The notes: generated by a model not told the origin, from the letters alone. 51,179 bases of DNA from Roseibium aggregatum (GCF_014692675.1 NZ_JABFCZ010000033.1:1-51179); one strand, 5' to 3'. Shown: positions 26,758 through 35,240, counted from the first letter of the stretch. Translations and numbers: made by a program.

Positions 26758-27255
26758 ATGCCGTTTTCGACCGAAAACAAGCAGCCGCAGGCAGTTTTCG
26801 CGCCTGCCTCACGGATCTCGAACGGGTGGCTCACAGCCCGAATGCGGATCAAGACAATCTGTGTTGCGATCGCCCTGATGCTGACGGCCTCCCCGGCATT
26901 CGCCAAGTCGACCGGCTGGCAGTCGATGAAAGAGTTTCGCAAGAGCGTCGAAAAACTGATCAGCACCGGCTATGCGCCGACCCGCTTCAGCGTGCGGATG
27001 AAAGGCAGCAAGCCCGAGTTCAACGCGGTGTTCAGCAACAAGTCCTTCTTCTCCTACTCCTTCACCGTCCACGACTCGCGCGACTCGGCCGAAGCCGAAA
27101 TCGAGCTGCATCGCGACCCCGGTCCCGGAATGATCGACAAGCTCTGCCTCGCGAATTTCGCCCGGGCGCAGGGTGCCGGAAAGGAATACTGGATCATTTA
27201 CCTCGTGGATCCCAAACAGTCCGGATATCGCTGCAAGAAAATGCCATCCAGTTGA
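26758..27255 (+). CDS. secreted protein of unknown function, tandem paralogue A
   Basis: Protein of 165 aa, paralogous along its whole length to the next gene. Residues 1-32 form an unusually long polar N-terminus, conserved in both copies as MPFSTxxKQPxAxF. A hydrophobic stretch then ends in a signal-peptidase-like site (SPAFA-KSTGWQS). The mature domain shares RFSVRMKG, KPEFNAVF, FxYSFT, LAxFAxAQGAGKxYW with the sister. A second Met before the hydrophobic segment (RMRIKTI) could start a normal signal peptide here, but copy B has none, so I use the ATG at 26758 after GGGGGGAAAG. Function is unknown. Confidence 0.78.
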   Translation: MPFSTENKQPQAVFAPASRISNGWLTARMRIKTICVAIALMLTASPAFAKSTGWQSMKEFRKSVEKLISTGYAPTRFSVRMKGSKPEFNAVFSNKSFFSYSFTVHDSRDSAEAEIELHRDPGPGMIDKLCLANFARAQGAGKEYWIIYLVDPKQSGYRCKKMPSS

Positions 27256-27319
27256 GGGGCCTGCGTTTTTTCCGCGGATCGCAGTTCGGGATGTGGCAGG
27301 ACACCGGCAACGCCACGCC

Positions 27320-27355
27320 GGTTGAACCCGCCCCTTTCCGAGCCTATCCTCGGCA
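27320..27355 (+). promoter_or_regulatory. sigma-70-like promoter, copy B of a duplicated element
   Basis: TTGAAC (27322-27327), a 17-base spacer and TATCCT (27345-27350). It is the duplicate of the element at 26695-26730 and lies 29 bases before the start of the second paralogue, at a distance similar to copy A. Confidence 0.65.
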
Positions 27356-27384
27356 ATTATTTTTTTAAAGCAAGGTGATCGATA

Positions 27385-27894
27385 ATGCCGTTTTCGACCG
27401 ACGACAAACAACCGCCGGCTATTTTCACGACTGCCTCATTCCTCCGGAAGGAGAGACAGACAGCCCGATCAGGTTTCAGGACAATCATTATTGCCCTCGC
27501 CCTGACACTGTCCGCCTCCCCCGTGCTCGCCAAGTCGACCGGCTGGCAATCCAGGAAAGATTTTGACCGGATTACCGCGAAATTCATGAACGACTTCCGC
27601 CCTCCGATCCGCTTCAGCGTGAGAATGAAAGGCAACAAGCCCGAGTTCAATGCGGTCTTCGGCGACCAGGCCTATTTCGGCTATTCCTTCACCATACAGG
27701 AGTCGCGTGCCGCGGCCGAGGCAATAATCGAGACTCATGAGACTGCAGATCCGAATGCCCTTCCTGGAATGATTGAAAAGTACTGCCTCGCGAAATTCGC
27801 TCACGCGCAGGGTGCGGGAAAGGACTACTGGATGATTTTCATGACGGACTCGAAAGAGTCCGGCTATCCCTGCATCAAACTGCCGGCCAACTGA
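27385..27894 (+). CDS. secreted protein of unknown function, tandem paralogue B
   Basis: Protein of 169 aa, sister of the gene at 26758-27255. The long N-terminus (MPFSTDDKQPPAIF...) precedes the hydrophobic region (TIIIALALTLSASPVLA) and the same KSTGWQS mature start. Two cysteines near the C-terminus (KYCLAKF and YPCIKL) match those in copy A and may form a disulfide. Copy B has a short insertion (HETADPNALPG) before the C-terminal block. The ATG follows AAGGTGAT. It converges on the TIR-WD40 gene with an 88-base gap. The duplication includes the promoter, so each copy can be transcribed alone. Confidence 0.78.
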   Translation: MPFSTDDKQPPAIFTTASFLRKERQTARSGFRTIIIALALTLSASPVLAKSTGWQSRKDFDRITAKFMNDFRPPIRFSVRMKGNKPEFNAVFGDQAYFGYSFTIQESRAAAEAIIETHETADPNALPGMIEKYCLAKFAHAQGAGKDYWMIFMTDSKESGYPCIKLPAN

Positions 27895-27982
27895 CAGGCC
27901 GGCGCTCTGCGGGCGGACCTGGGCGGGGTTCTGCGGGTTTGCGCATGCCGCCCCCCGGGCCCGCAATGACGCCCCCCTCAGA

Positions 27983-30900
27983 TTAGTCGAGCTCTTCTTC
28001 CGCGAGGACAGGAACCGGCGGATTCTGGCCCTTGTTCCGGGAGATCAGCCAGTCCCGCCATGCCTTTGTGTTATAGGGTGTTTTCGGGCGCCATTTGGCG
28101 GGGTCCGGTTCTGTTTCCAGACCGGGCCCGGTGATGCACCAGCGCGGCGGCCTGTCTCCCAGAAAGTATTGCTTCATCTGCCGCGGACTGAGGCAGCGGG
28201 TGGCATTCGCCTTTTCGAGGTCGACAAGGTCCTGCCTGGTTTCGGCAAGTTGCCAGAACCTCGGCCGGTAGGCGTCCTTGCCGTAGGACCACCTGTCCCC
28301 GGTCCATGAGGTTTCAAGATAGGAGAGGAACTTTCCCTCCGAAACATCAAAATACTCCGGCGGCGGGTTGGCGTTGGGAATGGCGTCTTCGGAGACAAGC
28401 GACAGGATTTTGGTGAAATCCTCGCCATCGAACACGTCGATAAAATCCTCGCTGACGACGAGGAGCCGTTTCCCGTCGCCACTGAAGAACACGGTTCTTA
28501 CCCGGTAGTCCGCGCCCGACAGGTCATCCGGACCGATCAGCGCAATCTGTTTTCCAGTATCGGCCTGCCACACGCGTAAGGACTTTCCCGATACGGTCGC
28601 AACCACATTCGACCCCGGCTTGAACGCCACGGACCTGACCGGATTTTCATGTCCCTTCAGGACGGCAATTTCCCGGTTGCCATCTCCTGTCTGGATCCGG
28701 ACGTCCGTGTCCTGGTTCTTTGTCCAGCTTGCACGCACGCCTTCCTTGCGCAGTTCTCCCGCCGGGTCCGGATGGTCAATCGTTGTCTTCGAGACGTCTG
28801 ATCGTGACGGCCACTCGCCGCCATCGAGAATGTGCTCCGCCCGCGTTCGAAAATACCCGGCCAGCCGTTCAAGGACATCCGGACTGAAAAACGCGGTCCC
28901 GTCCGGATTGAGGTAGTCTTTCAGAGGTTTCAGGTTTTTCGGCGCACCGACGGACCAGAGTGTCGGACCCTGCCGTTTTGCCGGATCCTGTCCTTTCTTG
29001 AAGGTGAGCATGCGCCCCAGGCCGGGACCCAGGACAAATTTTGTATATTGGGTGTCCGGTGTTTCCGGCTTGCGCAATCTGTCAACGAGGCCGCCCTGAA
29101 GGTCCCAGACCTTGATGGTGTCGTTCAAATCGTGGCCCACGACAAAACGTCCGTCGGACGTGAACTGAACCTCGCCCATCGTGGCATCGTTCTGGGCCAG
29201 GAATTCCCGATCGCCGATCAGTCCATTGTCCTTCGGCAGAAGGGCACCCGTAAGACCGTTCCACATCCGGATGCCTTTGTCCGCAGATGCAACCAGGATC
29301 TTTCCGTCCGGACTGAAAGCGACATCCGTGAAACACTCGTTTGCGCTCAGGACGGCCAGTTGTTTTCCGGTCCTCAGATCCCACAGGGATGTGGTGGAGG
29401 GCTTGCCGTCCTTGTCCAGTGACGTGCCCACATCGCCGATGACCACGCGAAATCCGTCCGGGCTGATCCGGGGGTAGAGACCGCCGATACCGCGATAAAT
29501 GGGGAACTCCTTCCCCGTTTCCAGATCGTCCAAGATGATCATGCGGCGATCGAACTTGTTGGAAAAAACAAGCCGGTCGCCAGCCCCCACGAAGCGGACT
29601 TCATTTCGGTAGGCAACATCCTGGGACTTAATAGCCTGGGAGAGCCGGCCCGTCTCCGCATCCCAGGCACACAGGGATGCGCCTGCCGTGACGATCAGCT
29701 TTCCGCTCGGACTGAAGACGGCGATAATGTTCGACCATCTGTCCTTCACCTTGTCCTGACAGCCGGACAATTCAGATAGTTTCCGCCCGGACTTCGTATC
29801 CCAGACCATGCCGCGATGGCCCTGGAACGCGGTGACGATACGGCTTCCGTCCGGACTGAACGCCAACGACGTGACGGCCTCGCCCTGCGTGTCGAATGTC
29901 ATGACTGTCCGGCCCGTCATCGCATTCCACAGATGGGCGCTGCCGTCCGATGTCCGCGCCAGAACAAGGGTGCCGTCCGGATTGAAGGATGCCTCGGCGA
30001 TCTCCGGCTTGTCGCCGCCCTGTTCGCCGGGAAGTTCCAGGTTCGCCGCCTCCTGCGCCAGAAAGTGGTCCCGGAACAGCTGCTGCTCGGCTTCCGGAAG
30101 AAGGGGCCTCGCCGCATCAATGCGATCGGGCCCGGCGTGTTCGTCCGGCAATGCCGCAAGCGACAGGAGCGTGGCCGTCATCCGGTCGCCTTCGTCTGCG
30201 GCTTTCGTCGCCCAGTCGGTCAGGATTTCGCTTTGCGTACGCCACGCGTCGTCGCGGGTGTCGTTGGCCCGCTTTTCATTGACCGTGGCACGGTGTTCGT
30301 TTTCAAGCGCGATCCCGCGCTGCCAGTAGGCGGCACCGGCGAGCCCGATTGCAATTGCCAGCCCGACCAGCGACCCGAGAACCGTCATCCGCTGCCGCCG
30401 GGTCGCGGCCTCGCGGCTGCCGCTTACGAACGCGGCCTGAAGCCCGGTCACCTCGGGAGCTTCCGGCGGACGGCCGTCGCGCCAGGCTTCGGCGTCGGAA
30501 ATATCGGCCCCGCGCAGCAGGAGGCGGGAAGGACGACCGGCGTTATCCCATCGCCGTGCCAGGACATTCAGCCGGGTATGTTCCCGGATCCAGTCGATAT
30601 CGGTGTTGAGCGCCGCAATCAGCGTATCCACCGCGTCCTCGAACGGATCGCGCTCGGTGGCGAAAATGAAATTGAGCCGCGTGATCAGCGGCGGAATATT
30701 GTTCGGATCGACATCCTCGATGATGATCGGCGCAATCCGCTTGTTCAGCGAAGTCGCGTATTCGACCTCCCATGCACAGACTTCGGACATTGCCGACTGC
30801 GGGCTCAGGAGGAACACGATGGTGTCGGCCTCCTCGATGAGCTGCTCCAGCCGCTCCCTCCATTCCTCCGTCGGCAGAATATCGTCGGTGTCCTTCAGGA

Positions 30901-31021
30901 CACTGATTTCCCGCTGCCGAAGCACATCCGCGATGATCTGCGCGCGCTCCCTGTCTCGTCTGGAATAGGAAAGAAAGATCTTCGGCTGATCGTCAGACGC
31001 TTTTTCGGTTTCGGCTGTCAT
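27983..31021 (-). CDS. TIR domain - transmembrane - WD40 repeat protein (1012 aa)
   Basis: Residues 12-140 are a TIR_2-type domain: FLSYSRRDRERAQ at the start, DILPTEEW, and SPQSAMSEVCAWEVE, where E85 sits in the C-x-x-E position of the NADase catalytic glutamate. A single membrane span lies at about 211-234. Residues 240-330 are helical and resemble the linker seen in other signalling WD40 proteins. From about 335 to 900 there are repeated WD40 units ending in forms such as HLWNAMTG, MVWDTKSG, SLWDLRTG, RMWNGLTG, KVWDLQGG and RVWQADTG, probably two propellers. The C-terminus (about 900-1012) is unassigned. TIR-WD40 proteins occur in antiviral and signalling systems. No known defence partner is adjacent. 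Confidence 0.9.
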   Translation of the reverse strand: MTAETEKASDDQPKIFLSYSRRDRERAQIIADVLRQREISVLKDTDDILPTEEWRERLEQLIEEADTIVFLLSPQSAMSEVCAWEVEYATSLNKRIAPIIIEDVDPNNIPPLITRLNFIFATERDPFEDAVDTLIAALNTDIDWIREHTRLNVLARRWDNAGRPSRLLLRGADISDAEAWRDGRPPEAPEVTGLQAAFVSGSREAATRRQRMTVLGSLVGLAIAIGLAGAAYWQRGIALENEHRATVNEKRANDTRDDAWRTQSEILTDWATKAADEGDRMTATLLSLAALPDEHAGPDRIDAARPLLPEAEQQLFRDHFLAQEAANLELPGEQGGDKPEIAEASFNPDGTLVLARTSDGSAHLWNAMTGRTVMTFDTQGEAVTSLAFSPDGSRIVTAFQGHRGMVWDTKSGRKLSELSGCQDKVKDRWSNIIAVFSPSGKLIVTAGASLCAWDAETGRLSQAIKSQDVAYRNEVRFVGAGDRLVFSNKFDRRMIILDDLETGKEFPIYRGIGGLYPRISPDGFRVVIGDVGTSLDKDGKPSTTSLWDLRTGKQLAVLSANECFTDVAFSPDGKILVASADKGIRMWNGLTGALLPKDNGLIGDREFLAQNDATMGEVQFTSDGRFVVGHDLNDTIKVWDLQGGLVDRLRKPETPDTQYTKFVLGPGLGRMLTFKKGQDPAKRQGPTLWSVGAPKNLKPLKDYLNPDGTAFFSPDVLERLAGYFRTRAEHILDGGEWPSRSDVSKTTIDHPDPAGELRKEGVRASWTKNQDTDVRIQTGDGNREIAVLKGHENPVRSVAFKPGSNVVATVSGKSLRVWQADTGKQIALIGPDDLSGADYRVRTVFFSGDGKRLLVVSEDFIDVFDGEDFTKILSLVSEDAIPNANPPPEYFDVSEGKFLSYLETSWTGDRWSYGKDAYRPRFWQLAETRQDLVDLEKANATRCLSPRQMKQYFLGDRPPRWCITGPGLETEPDPAKWRPKTPYNTKAWRDWLISRNKGQNPPVPVLAEEELD

Positions 31022-31144
31022 TAAATGTCCGACGTTTCCCGTTAGGCTTCAAATGCACTTAAACATCCATAAAATCCGGCATATGGCAAATTTTCACAGT
31101 GCTTTAGATCACATTTTGCAGCTTCCATCCGCCGCCGAACCATG

Positions 31145-31175
31145 AAAAAAGCCGGATGAAACATCCGGCTTTTTT
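31145..31175. terminator. bidirectional Rho-independent terminator
   Basis: AAAAAAGCCGGATG (31145-31158) pairs with CATCCGGCTTTTTT (31162-31175) around an AAA loop. It ends the leftward gene at 31196 and shields the TIR-WD40 gene downstream from its transcription. Confidence 0.92.
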
Positions 31176-31195
31176 CGGTTCCTGGCAGAGGTCGA

Positions 31196-31669
31196 TCAGA
31201 ACGGAGCGAAGAGGCGGACACCGTCGCGGGCTCCCGCGCAGACCCGGCCGCCACAGTTGGCGAACGCCCGGTTGATCAGCTGATCCTGCCGGCCTTTCGC
31301 ATTGCGCCAGCCTTTCTGCACGGCCCTGCCGGCCTTCGACTTGCCCAGCACCTTGTTGGTGCCCCGGGACACGGCCCGCAAGCCCTTGTTGACGCCCTTG
31401 CCGGCCTTGCTGGCGCCCTTGCCGGTGTTCTTCAGGATACCGCCGATCGGCTTCAGGATGCCGCGCTTGGCCTGGGCCCTGCGGCCGGCCTTTTCCAGCG
31501 CGTGGCCGAACTTGTTGAGGCCCTTGGCGACGAACTGAACCTTCTTCTTGGTCCCTGCTTCTGCGACCGACGGGTGGGCGATCGAGACGGCGCCGTAGGA
31601 GACGGTGGCGGCGACCATGACCATGGTGAAGACCTTGGCTGCTTTCTTGAAAACGGTGAGTGCAAACAT
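31196..31669 (-). CDS. small secreted, very basic Gly/Lys-rich protein
   Basis: Protein of 157 aa, no family recognised. A signal peptide (about 1-37: FKKAAKVFTMVMVAATVSYG ... PSVAEA) precedes a strongly cationic mature part with loosely repeated Gly-Lys units (LNKFGHALEKAG, GGILKNTGKG, KAGKGVNKG, SRGTNKVLGK). Two cysteines (NCGGRVCAG) sit near the C-terminus. The composition recalls membrane-active or DNA/polysaccharide-binding peptides, but this is only compositional. The ATG at 31667-31669 follows AAGGGAA. It carries palindrome site 3 and has its own terminator, so it is a single-gene transcript. Confidence 0.78.
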   Translation of the reverse strand: MFALTVFKKAAKVFTMVMVAATVSYGAVSIAHPSVAEAGTKKKVQFVAKGLNKFGHALEKAGRRAQAKRGILKPIGGILKNTGKGASKAGKGVNKGLRAVSRGTNKVLGKSKAGRAVQKGWRNAKGRQDQLINRAFANCGGRVCAGARDGVRLFAPF

Positions 31670-31749
31670 TGGATATTCCCTTCATCTCTGGGCGGTGTGT
31701 CACCGCGGTTTCGATGAAAGGATGATGCTTGCCAGACGGCCCCCATCCC

Positions 31750-31767
31750 ATGGGGTCGATCCCCCAT
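31750..31767 (-). promoter_or_regulatory. 18-bp palindrome, site 3 of a three-site putative regulon
   Basis: ATGGGG, six bases and CCCCAT with perfect arms. On the minus strand CATCGA (plus 31711-31716) follows after exactly 33 bases and the gene start at 31669 after a further 41. The flanks after CATCGA (AACCG...GTGAC) also resemble site 1. Confidence 0.62.
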
Positions 31768-31803
31768 ATGAACGACGTCGCAGCTGAAAACCTGAAGTGT
31801 GCC

Positions 31804-33111
31804 TTAGCGCACGCGCCTTGCAGCCCGGAAGCGCAGCGCCTCGTAGATCGGCTCGTCCCGCAGCACCGACGGCACCAGCATTGCGCCAAAGCAGGCACAA
31901 AGCAGCGGCAGCAGCAGCGCCGAGCTGCCGGTCATTTCCACGACGAGGACGATCCCGGTCAGCGGCGCACGCACCACACCGGCGAAAAGGGCGGCCATGC
32001 CGACGAAGGCGAAGGACTGAAGCTGAAGCTCCATGCCGGGAAAGGTGAAGTTGCAGCCGACCCCGAAGGCAAGCCCGGCAAGCGCACCGAGCAGAAGCAG
32101 CGGTGCGAACAGCCCGCCCGGCGTGGCAGCCGCATAGGAGACCGCGCCAAGGACGAAACGGATCAGGAAGATCATGGGCAACAGCGTCAGCGGCAACTGG
32201 CCGTTCAGCGTTATCTGGGTAAGGTTGTCGCCGCCGCCGACGAGGTTCGGCGCGGACCAGGCAAGCCCACCGACTGCCGCTCCGATCACAGCGGCCCGCA
32301 GTTCCACCGGTCCGCCGATCCAGTCGGCAACGACCAGCGTCCCCAAGAGGCTGCGATTATAAAGGATCGCCAGCAGCCCCGCGAACAGTCCAAGCGCCAG
32401 GTACAGCGGCAACGCGCCAAGCCCGCCGGCGGCGAACGTGCCGACGGTAAAGTCCGGCGCGTCTCCGGAGATGTGGCGCGAAACGGCTATCGCACCCGCC
32501 GAGGCCCCTAGCGCGACCACCGCCATACGTGGCTCGAACCGGCCCACTAGCTCTTCCAGCACGAAGATCGATCCGGCCGCCGGCGCATTGAACGCGGTGG
32601 CCAGCCCCGCGCCCGCGCCGCCGGCAATCAGCGACCGCTGGTCCGCCTTGTCCCGCCGGAAGACACGCCCCACAAGATGGGCAAGGCTTGCGCCCATCTG
32701 AACGCTCGGCCCCTCACGGCCAAGCGCAAGGCCCGCGGTAATCGCAAGCCAGCCGCCGACAAACTTGATCGGGATCAGCCATACGGGCGCCGGCCGGAGT
32801 TCCCCGTCGAGCACGGCCTCCACGTGGGGGATGCCACTGCCCGAAGCCGCCGGTGCGATCCGCCGCACCAGGGTGGCCGCGAGCGCCGTGGCCATCGCCG
32901 CCACGACCATGGCCAGCACCAGTCCGCCGATTTCGTATCCCCGGGTCTGCTCCAGAGCATAGTTCCGCAGCTCCGCTCCGTAGTGGAGCGCGAGACGGAA
33001 GACCGCCCCGACTGCGCCGGCGCCGATGCCGGTCAAAATGGCGAGGAACGCGAGCGTGACGAGCGAACCCGGTTTCACCGGGATCTCGTCGGACGGCTGC
33101 TCTTTTTCCAT
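31804..33111 (-). CDS. ClC-family chloride/proton antiporter
   Basis: Inner-membrane protein of 435 aa, ClcA-like without CBS domains. The anion selectivity motifs are present: GSGIP at 91-95, GREGP at 131-135 with the external gating glutamate E133, and GGLFAP in the second half. The acidic pair E186/E187 matches the internal proton glutamate region, which favours an H+/Cl- antiporter over a passive channel. Such proteins support extreme acid resistance or charge balance. It is monocistronic as far as can be seen; 213 bases without recognisable features separate it from the divergent PNPOx gene. Confidence 0.94.
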   Translation of the reverse strand: MEKEQPSDEIPVKPGSLVTLAFLAILTGIGAGAVGAVFRLALHYGAELRNYALEQTRGYEIGGLVLAMVVAAMATALAATLVRRIAPAASGSGIPHVEAVLDGELRPAPVWLIPIKFVGGWLAITAGLALGREGPSVQMGASLAHLVGRVFRRDKADQRSLIAGGAGAGLATAFNAPAAGSIFVLEELVGRFEPRMAVVALGASAGAIAVSRHISGDAPDFTVGTFAAGGLGALPLYLALGLFAGLLAILYNRSLLGTLVVADWIGGPVELRAAVIGAAVGGLAWSAPNLVGGGDNLTQITLNGQLPLTLLPMIFLIRFVLGAVSYAAATPGGLFAPLLLLGALAGLAFGVGCNFTFPGMELQLQSFAFVGMAALFAGVVRAPLTGIVLVVEMTGSSALLLPLLCACFGAMLVPSVLRDEPIYEALRFRAARRVR

Positions 33112-33324
33112 CGTTCCCCCTGCCCTGCAGTAAGATGTTTATAGGCAATCGTTCCCGGCAAACAAAGGCGGCGCGAAAGGGCAGCAACTGTTCAACAGGA
33201 TGTCCCGCCGGCCTGAATTCTTGCGAATCCCGCGCGATAACATCGGCAAAGACAGAATGTGGATAGACATTTTCAAAGACGTAAATCAAATAATCGGCTG
33301 CCTGACTTTTTATCGGGATCGGCA

Positions 33325-33873
33325 ATGGACAACCTTCCACGCCCCGGGACTCCGCAGGAGGATCTCGCGGATCGTAAATCACCGGCTTTACCGCCGCGGC
33401 AGGGGCTGCTGACGGCCGACCTCGTGGCGCTGGCACAAGGCGGGGTCAGCGTCATCCTGGCGAGTTGCGGCGCAGAGGGAAAACCGATCGCCGGCATCGG
33501 CGTCGGCGCGCGGGTCGACGAGGCCGGTACCATCCGGGTTTTCCTGACCCGGCAGGCGAACCTTCCTCTCCTGAAGGCCCTGGAAGACGGCCGTGCGATC
33601 GCCGTCACGTTCAGCAGGGCGCGGGATCACGTTTCCTTTCAGGTGAAGGCGAACGGCGCTTCGATCCTGCAGGCCTGTCCGGACGATACGCCCGAAATTG
33701 CCCGGCAAAGCGCGGTGTTTCGCGACGAGCTGATCGGGATCAACCTGCCGAAACACGTGGCCGAAGGCTTTACGACCTACGATCCGGGCGATCTGCTGGC
33801 AATCGAGTTCACACCCGAAGCGGCCTTTGTTCAGACACCCGGTCCGGGCGCCGGGAGCCCGCTTTCCCCATGA
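33325..33873 (+). CDS. pyridoxamine 5'-phosphate oxidase-like flavin-binding protein
   Basis: Protein of 182 aa with a split-barrel fold of the PNPOx-like superfamily (VILASCGAEGKPIAGIGVGARVDEAGTIRVFLTRQAN... ). The family binds FMN, F420 or haem and acts in redox or detoxification; true PdxH signatures are not seen. I start at the ATG at 33325 (MDNLPRPG); longer in-frame starts exist upstream. Its TGA overlaps the ATG of the next gene by four bases, so the two PNPOx-like proteins are made together, perhaps as a complex. Confidence 0.78.
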   Translation: MDNLPRPGTPQEDLADRKSPALPPRQGLLTADLVALAQGGVSVILASCGAEGKPIAGIGVGARVDEAGTIRVFLTRQANLPLLKALEDGRAIAVTFSRARDHVSFQVKANGASILQACPDDTPEIARQSAVFRDELIGINLPKHVAEGFTTYDPGDLLAIEFTPEAAFVQTPGPGAGSPLSP

Positions 33874-35240
33874 GCGGCATCCGCATCGAAAATCTGCGGC
33901 GATCGCTGGAAGGGGTCGTCGCGTCGGTCCTGGCAACGTGTGACGGCGACGGCATGCCGAACGTTTCCATGATTTCGCAGGTCCATTACGTGGATGCCGA
34001 TCACGTGGCGCTGTCCTACCAGTTCTTCAACAAGACACGGCGCAACCTGCTCCTCACCAAGGCGGCCTCTGTCCTGATTTCCGACCCGGCGACCATGGCA
34101 TCGCATCGTCTGGAACTGGAGTTCGTGGAAACCCGGACAAGCGGGCCGCTGTTTGAATCGATGAAGGCCAAGCTGGCCGGCATCGCGTCCCATCACGGCA
34201 TGGAGGGCGTGTTCCGTCTGCTCGGCGCCGACATCTTCCGGATCCGGTCGATAGCGGAAGTCCCCTTTCTCGCATTGCAGCCCCCGCCGCTTGAGCCGCC
34301 TTTGCTGCCGGCCGTTCGCAAGTCCATATGCGAACTGGACACCTGCACCGACCTGGACGAGTTGCTCGATCTGTCCCTGGAATGCCTTGAACGGCATTTC
34401 GGCGTCAGCCATTCGATGATCCTGATGGTCGATGCGAAAGAGCGCCGGCTCTACACCGTCGCCTCCCGCGGATATGCAAAGTCCGGCGTCGGTTTCGAAG
34501 CGGCTTTCGGGGAAGGCGTGATTGGCGTCGCCGCCTTGGAAAACACACCGATCCGCATCGGCCACATGACGTCGGACTACCGCTATGGCGCGGCTCTGGC
34601 CGACACCGCCCAGCGCGCCGGACTGTTGAGCGCGCGCCCGGCCGAGATCGCCTTTCCCGGCCTTGCGTCTCCCGGCAGCCAGATTGCCCTGCCGATCGCC
34701 ATAGGCAAGACCGTTTCCGGCATCCTGTTCGCCGAGGCCGAAGAGGTGATGCGGTTCGGTTACGACGACGAGGACGCGCTGGCGGTGCTCGCCGGATATC
34801 TCGGCGCCATGATCGAGTTGCTGCGGGAGGACGAAGACGACGCTTCCGAGGATGCGCAGCCGGCCGACACACAATCGGGCACGTCTATCGCCGCGCAATT
34901 GCATCAGGCCGACCAGAGCGTCTTCCTGGATCACAACTATCTCATCAAGGGCGTCGCCGGTGCCATTTTGTGGAAGCTCTTGCGGGAATACGTTTCCACC
35001 GGGCGGACCGATTTCTCCAACCGCGAACTCCGCCTGGATCCGGGCCTGCGGCTGCCGGTTCATTCGGAAAACCTCGAGGCGAGACTGATCCTGCTGCGCA
35101 AGCGGCTCGAGGAACGGCAGGCCGGCATCAGAATTGAAAAAATTGCCCGCGGCAGATTCCGGCTCGTTGTCGAAAGCCCTGTGACCCTTGAGGAATTCGC
35201 CGGCTCCGGCGGCGCGGGCATCCCTGTAGCAAATATTTAG
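33870..35240 (+). CDS. PNPOx-like - GAF - probable winged-helix protein
   Basis: Protein of 456 aa with three parts. Residues 1-150 are a PNPOx split barrel (VLATCDGDGMPNVSMISQVHYVD). Residues 155-320 are a GAF domain (LDELLDLSLECLERHFGVSHSMILMVD ... IALPIAIGKTVSGILFAE). After an acidic linker, residues 355-450 form a helix-rich domain ending in a beta hairpin (LWKLLREYVSTGRTDFSNREL ... RIEKIARGRFRLVVE), which looks like a winged helix. The layout suggests a cytoplasmic redox or ligand sensor with DNA-binding or output function. It is translationally coupled to the smaller PNPOx gene. Assignment of the last domain is uncertain. Confidence 0.8.
   Translation: MSGIRIENLRRSLEGVVASVLATCDGDGMPNVSMISQVHYVDADHVALSYQFFNKTRRNLLLTKAASVLISDPATMASHRLELEFVETRTSGPLFESMKAKLAGIASHHGMEGVFRLLGADIFRIRSIAEVPFLALQPPPLEPPLLPAVRKSICELDTCTDLDELLDLSLECLERHFGVSHSMILMVDAKERRLYTVASRGYAKSGVGFEAAFGEGVIGVAALENTPIRIGHMTSDYRYGAALADTAQRAGLLSARPAEIAFPGLASPGSQIALPIAIGKTVSGILFAEAEEVMRFGYDDEDALAVLAGYLGAMIELLREDEDDASEDAQPADTQSGTSIAAQLHQADQSVFLDHNYLIKGVAGAILWKLLREYVSTGRTDFSNRELRLDPGLRLPVHSENLEARLILLRKRLEERQAGIRIEKIARGRFRLVVESPVTLEEFAGSGGAGIPVANI

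Noticed and set aside
27983..31021. Calling the TIR-WD40 gene a proven anti-phage system
   Set aside because: No cyclase, Argonaute, STING-like or other recognised defence partner is adjacent; only domain content supports the idea.
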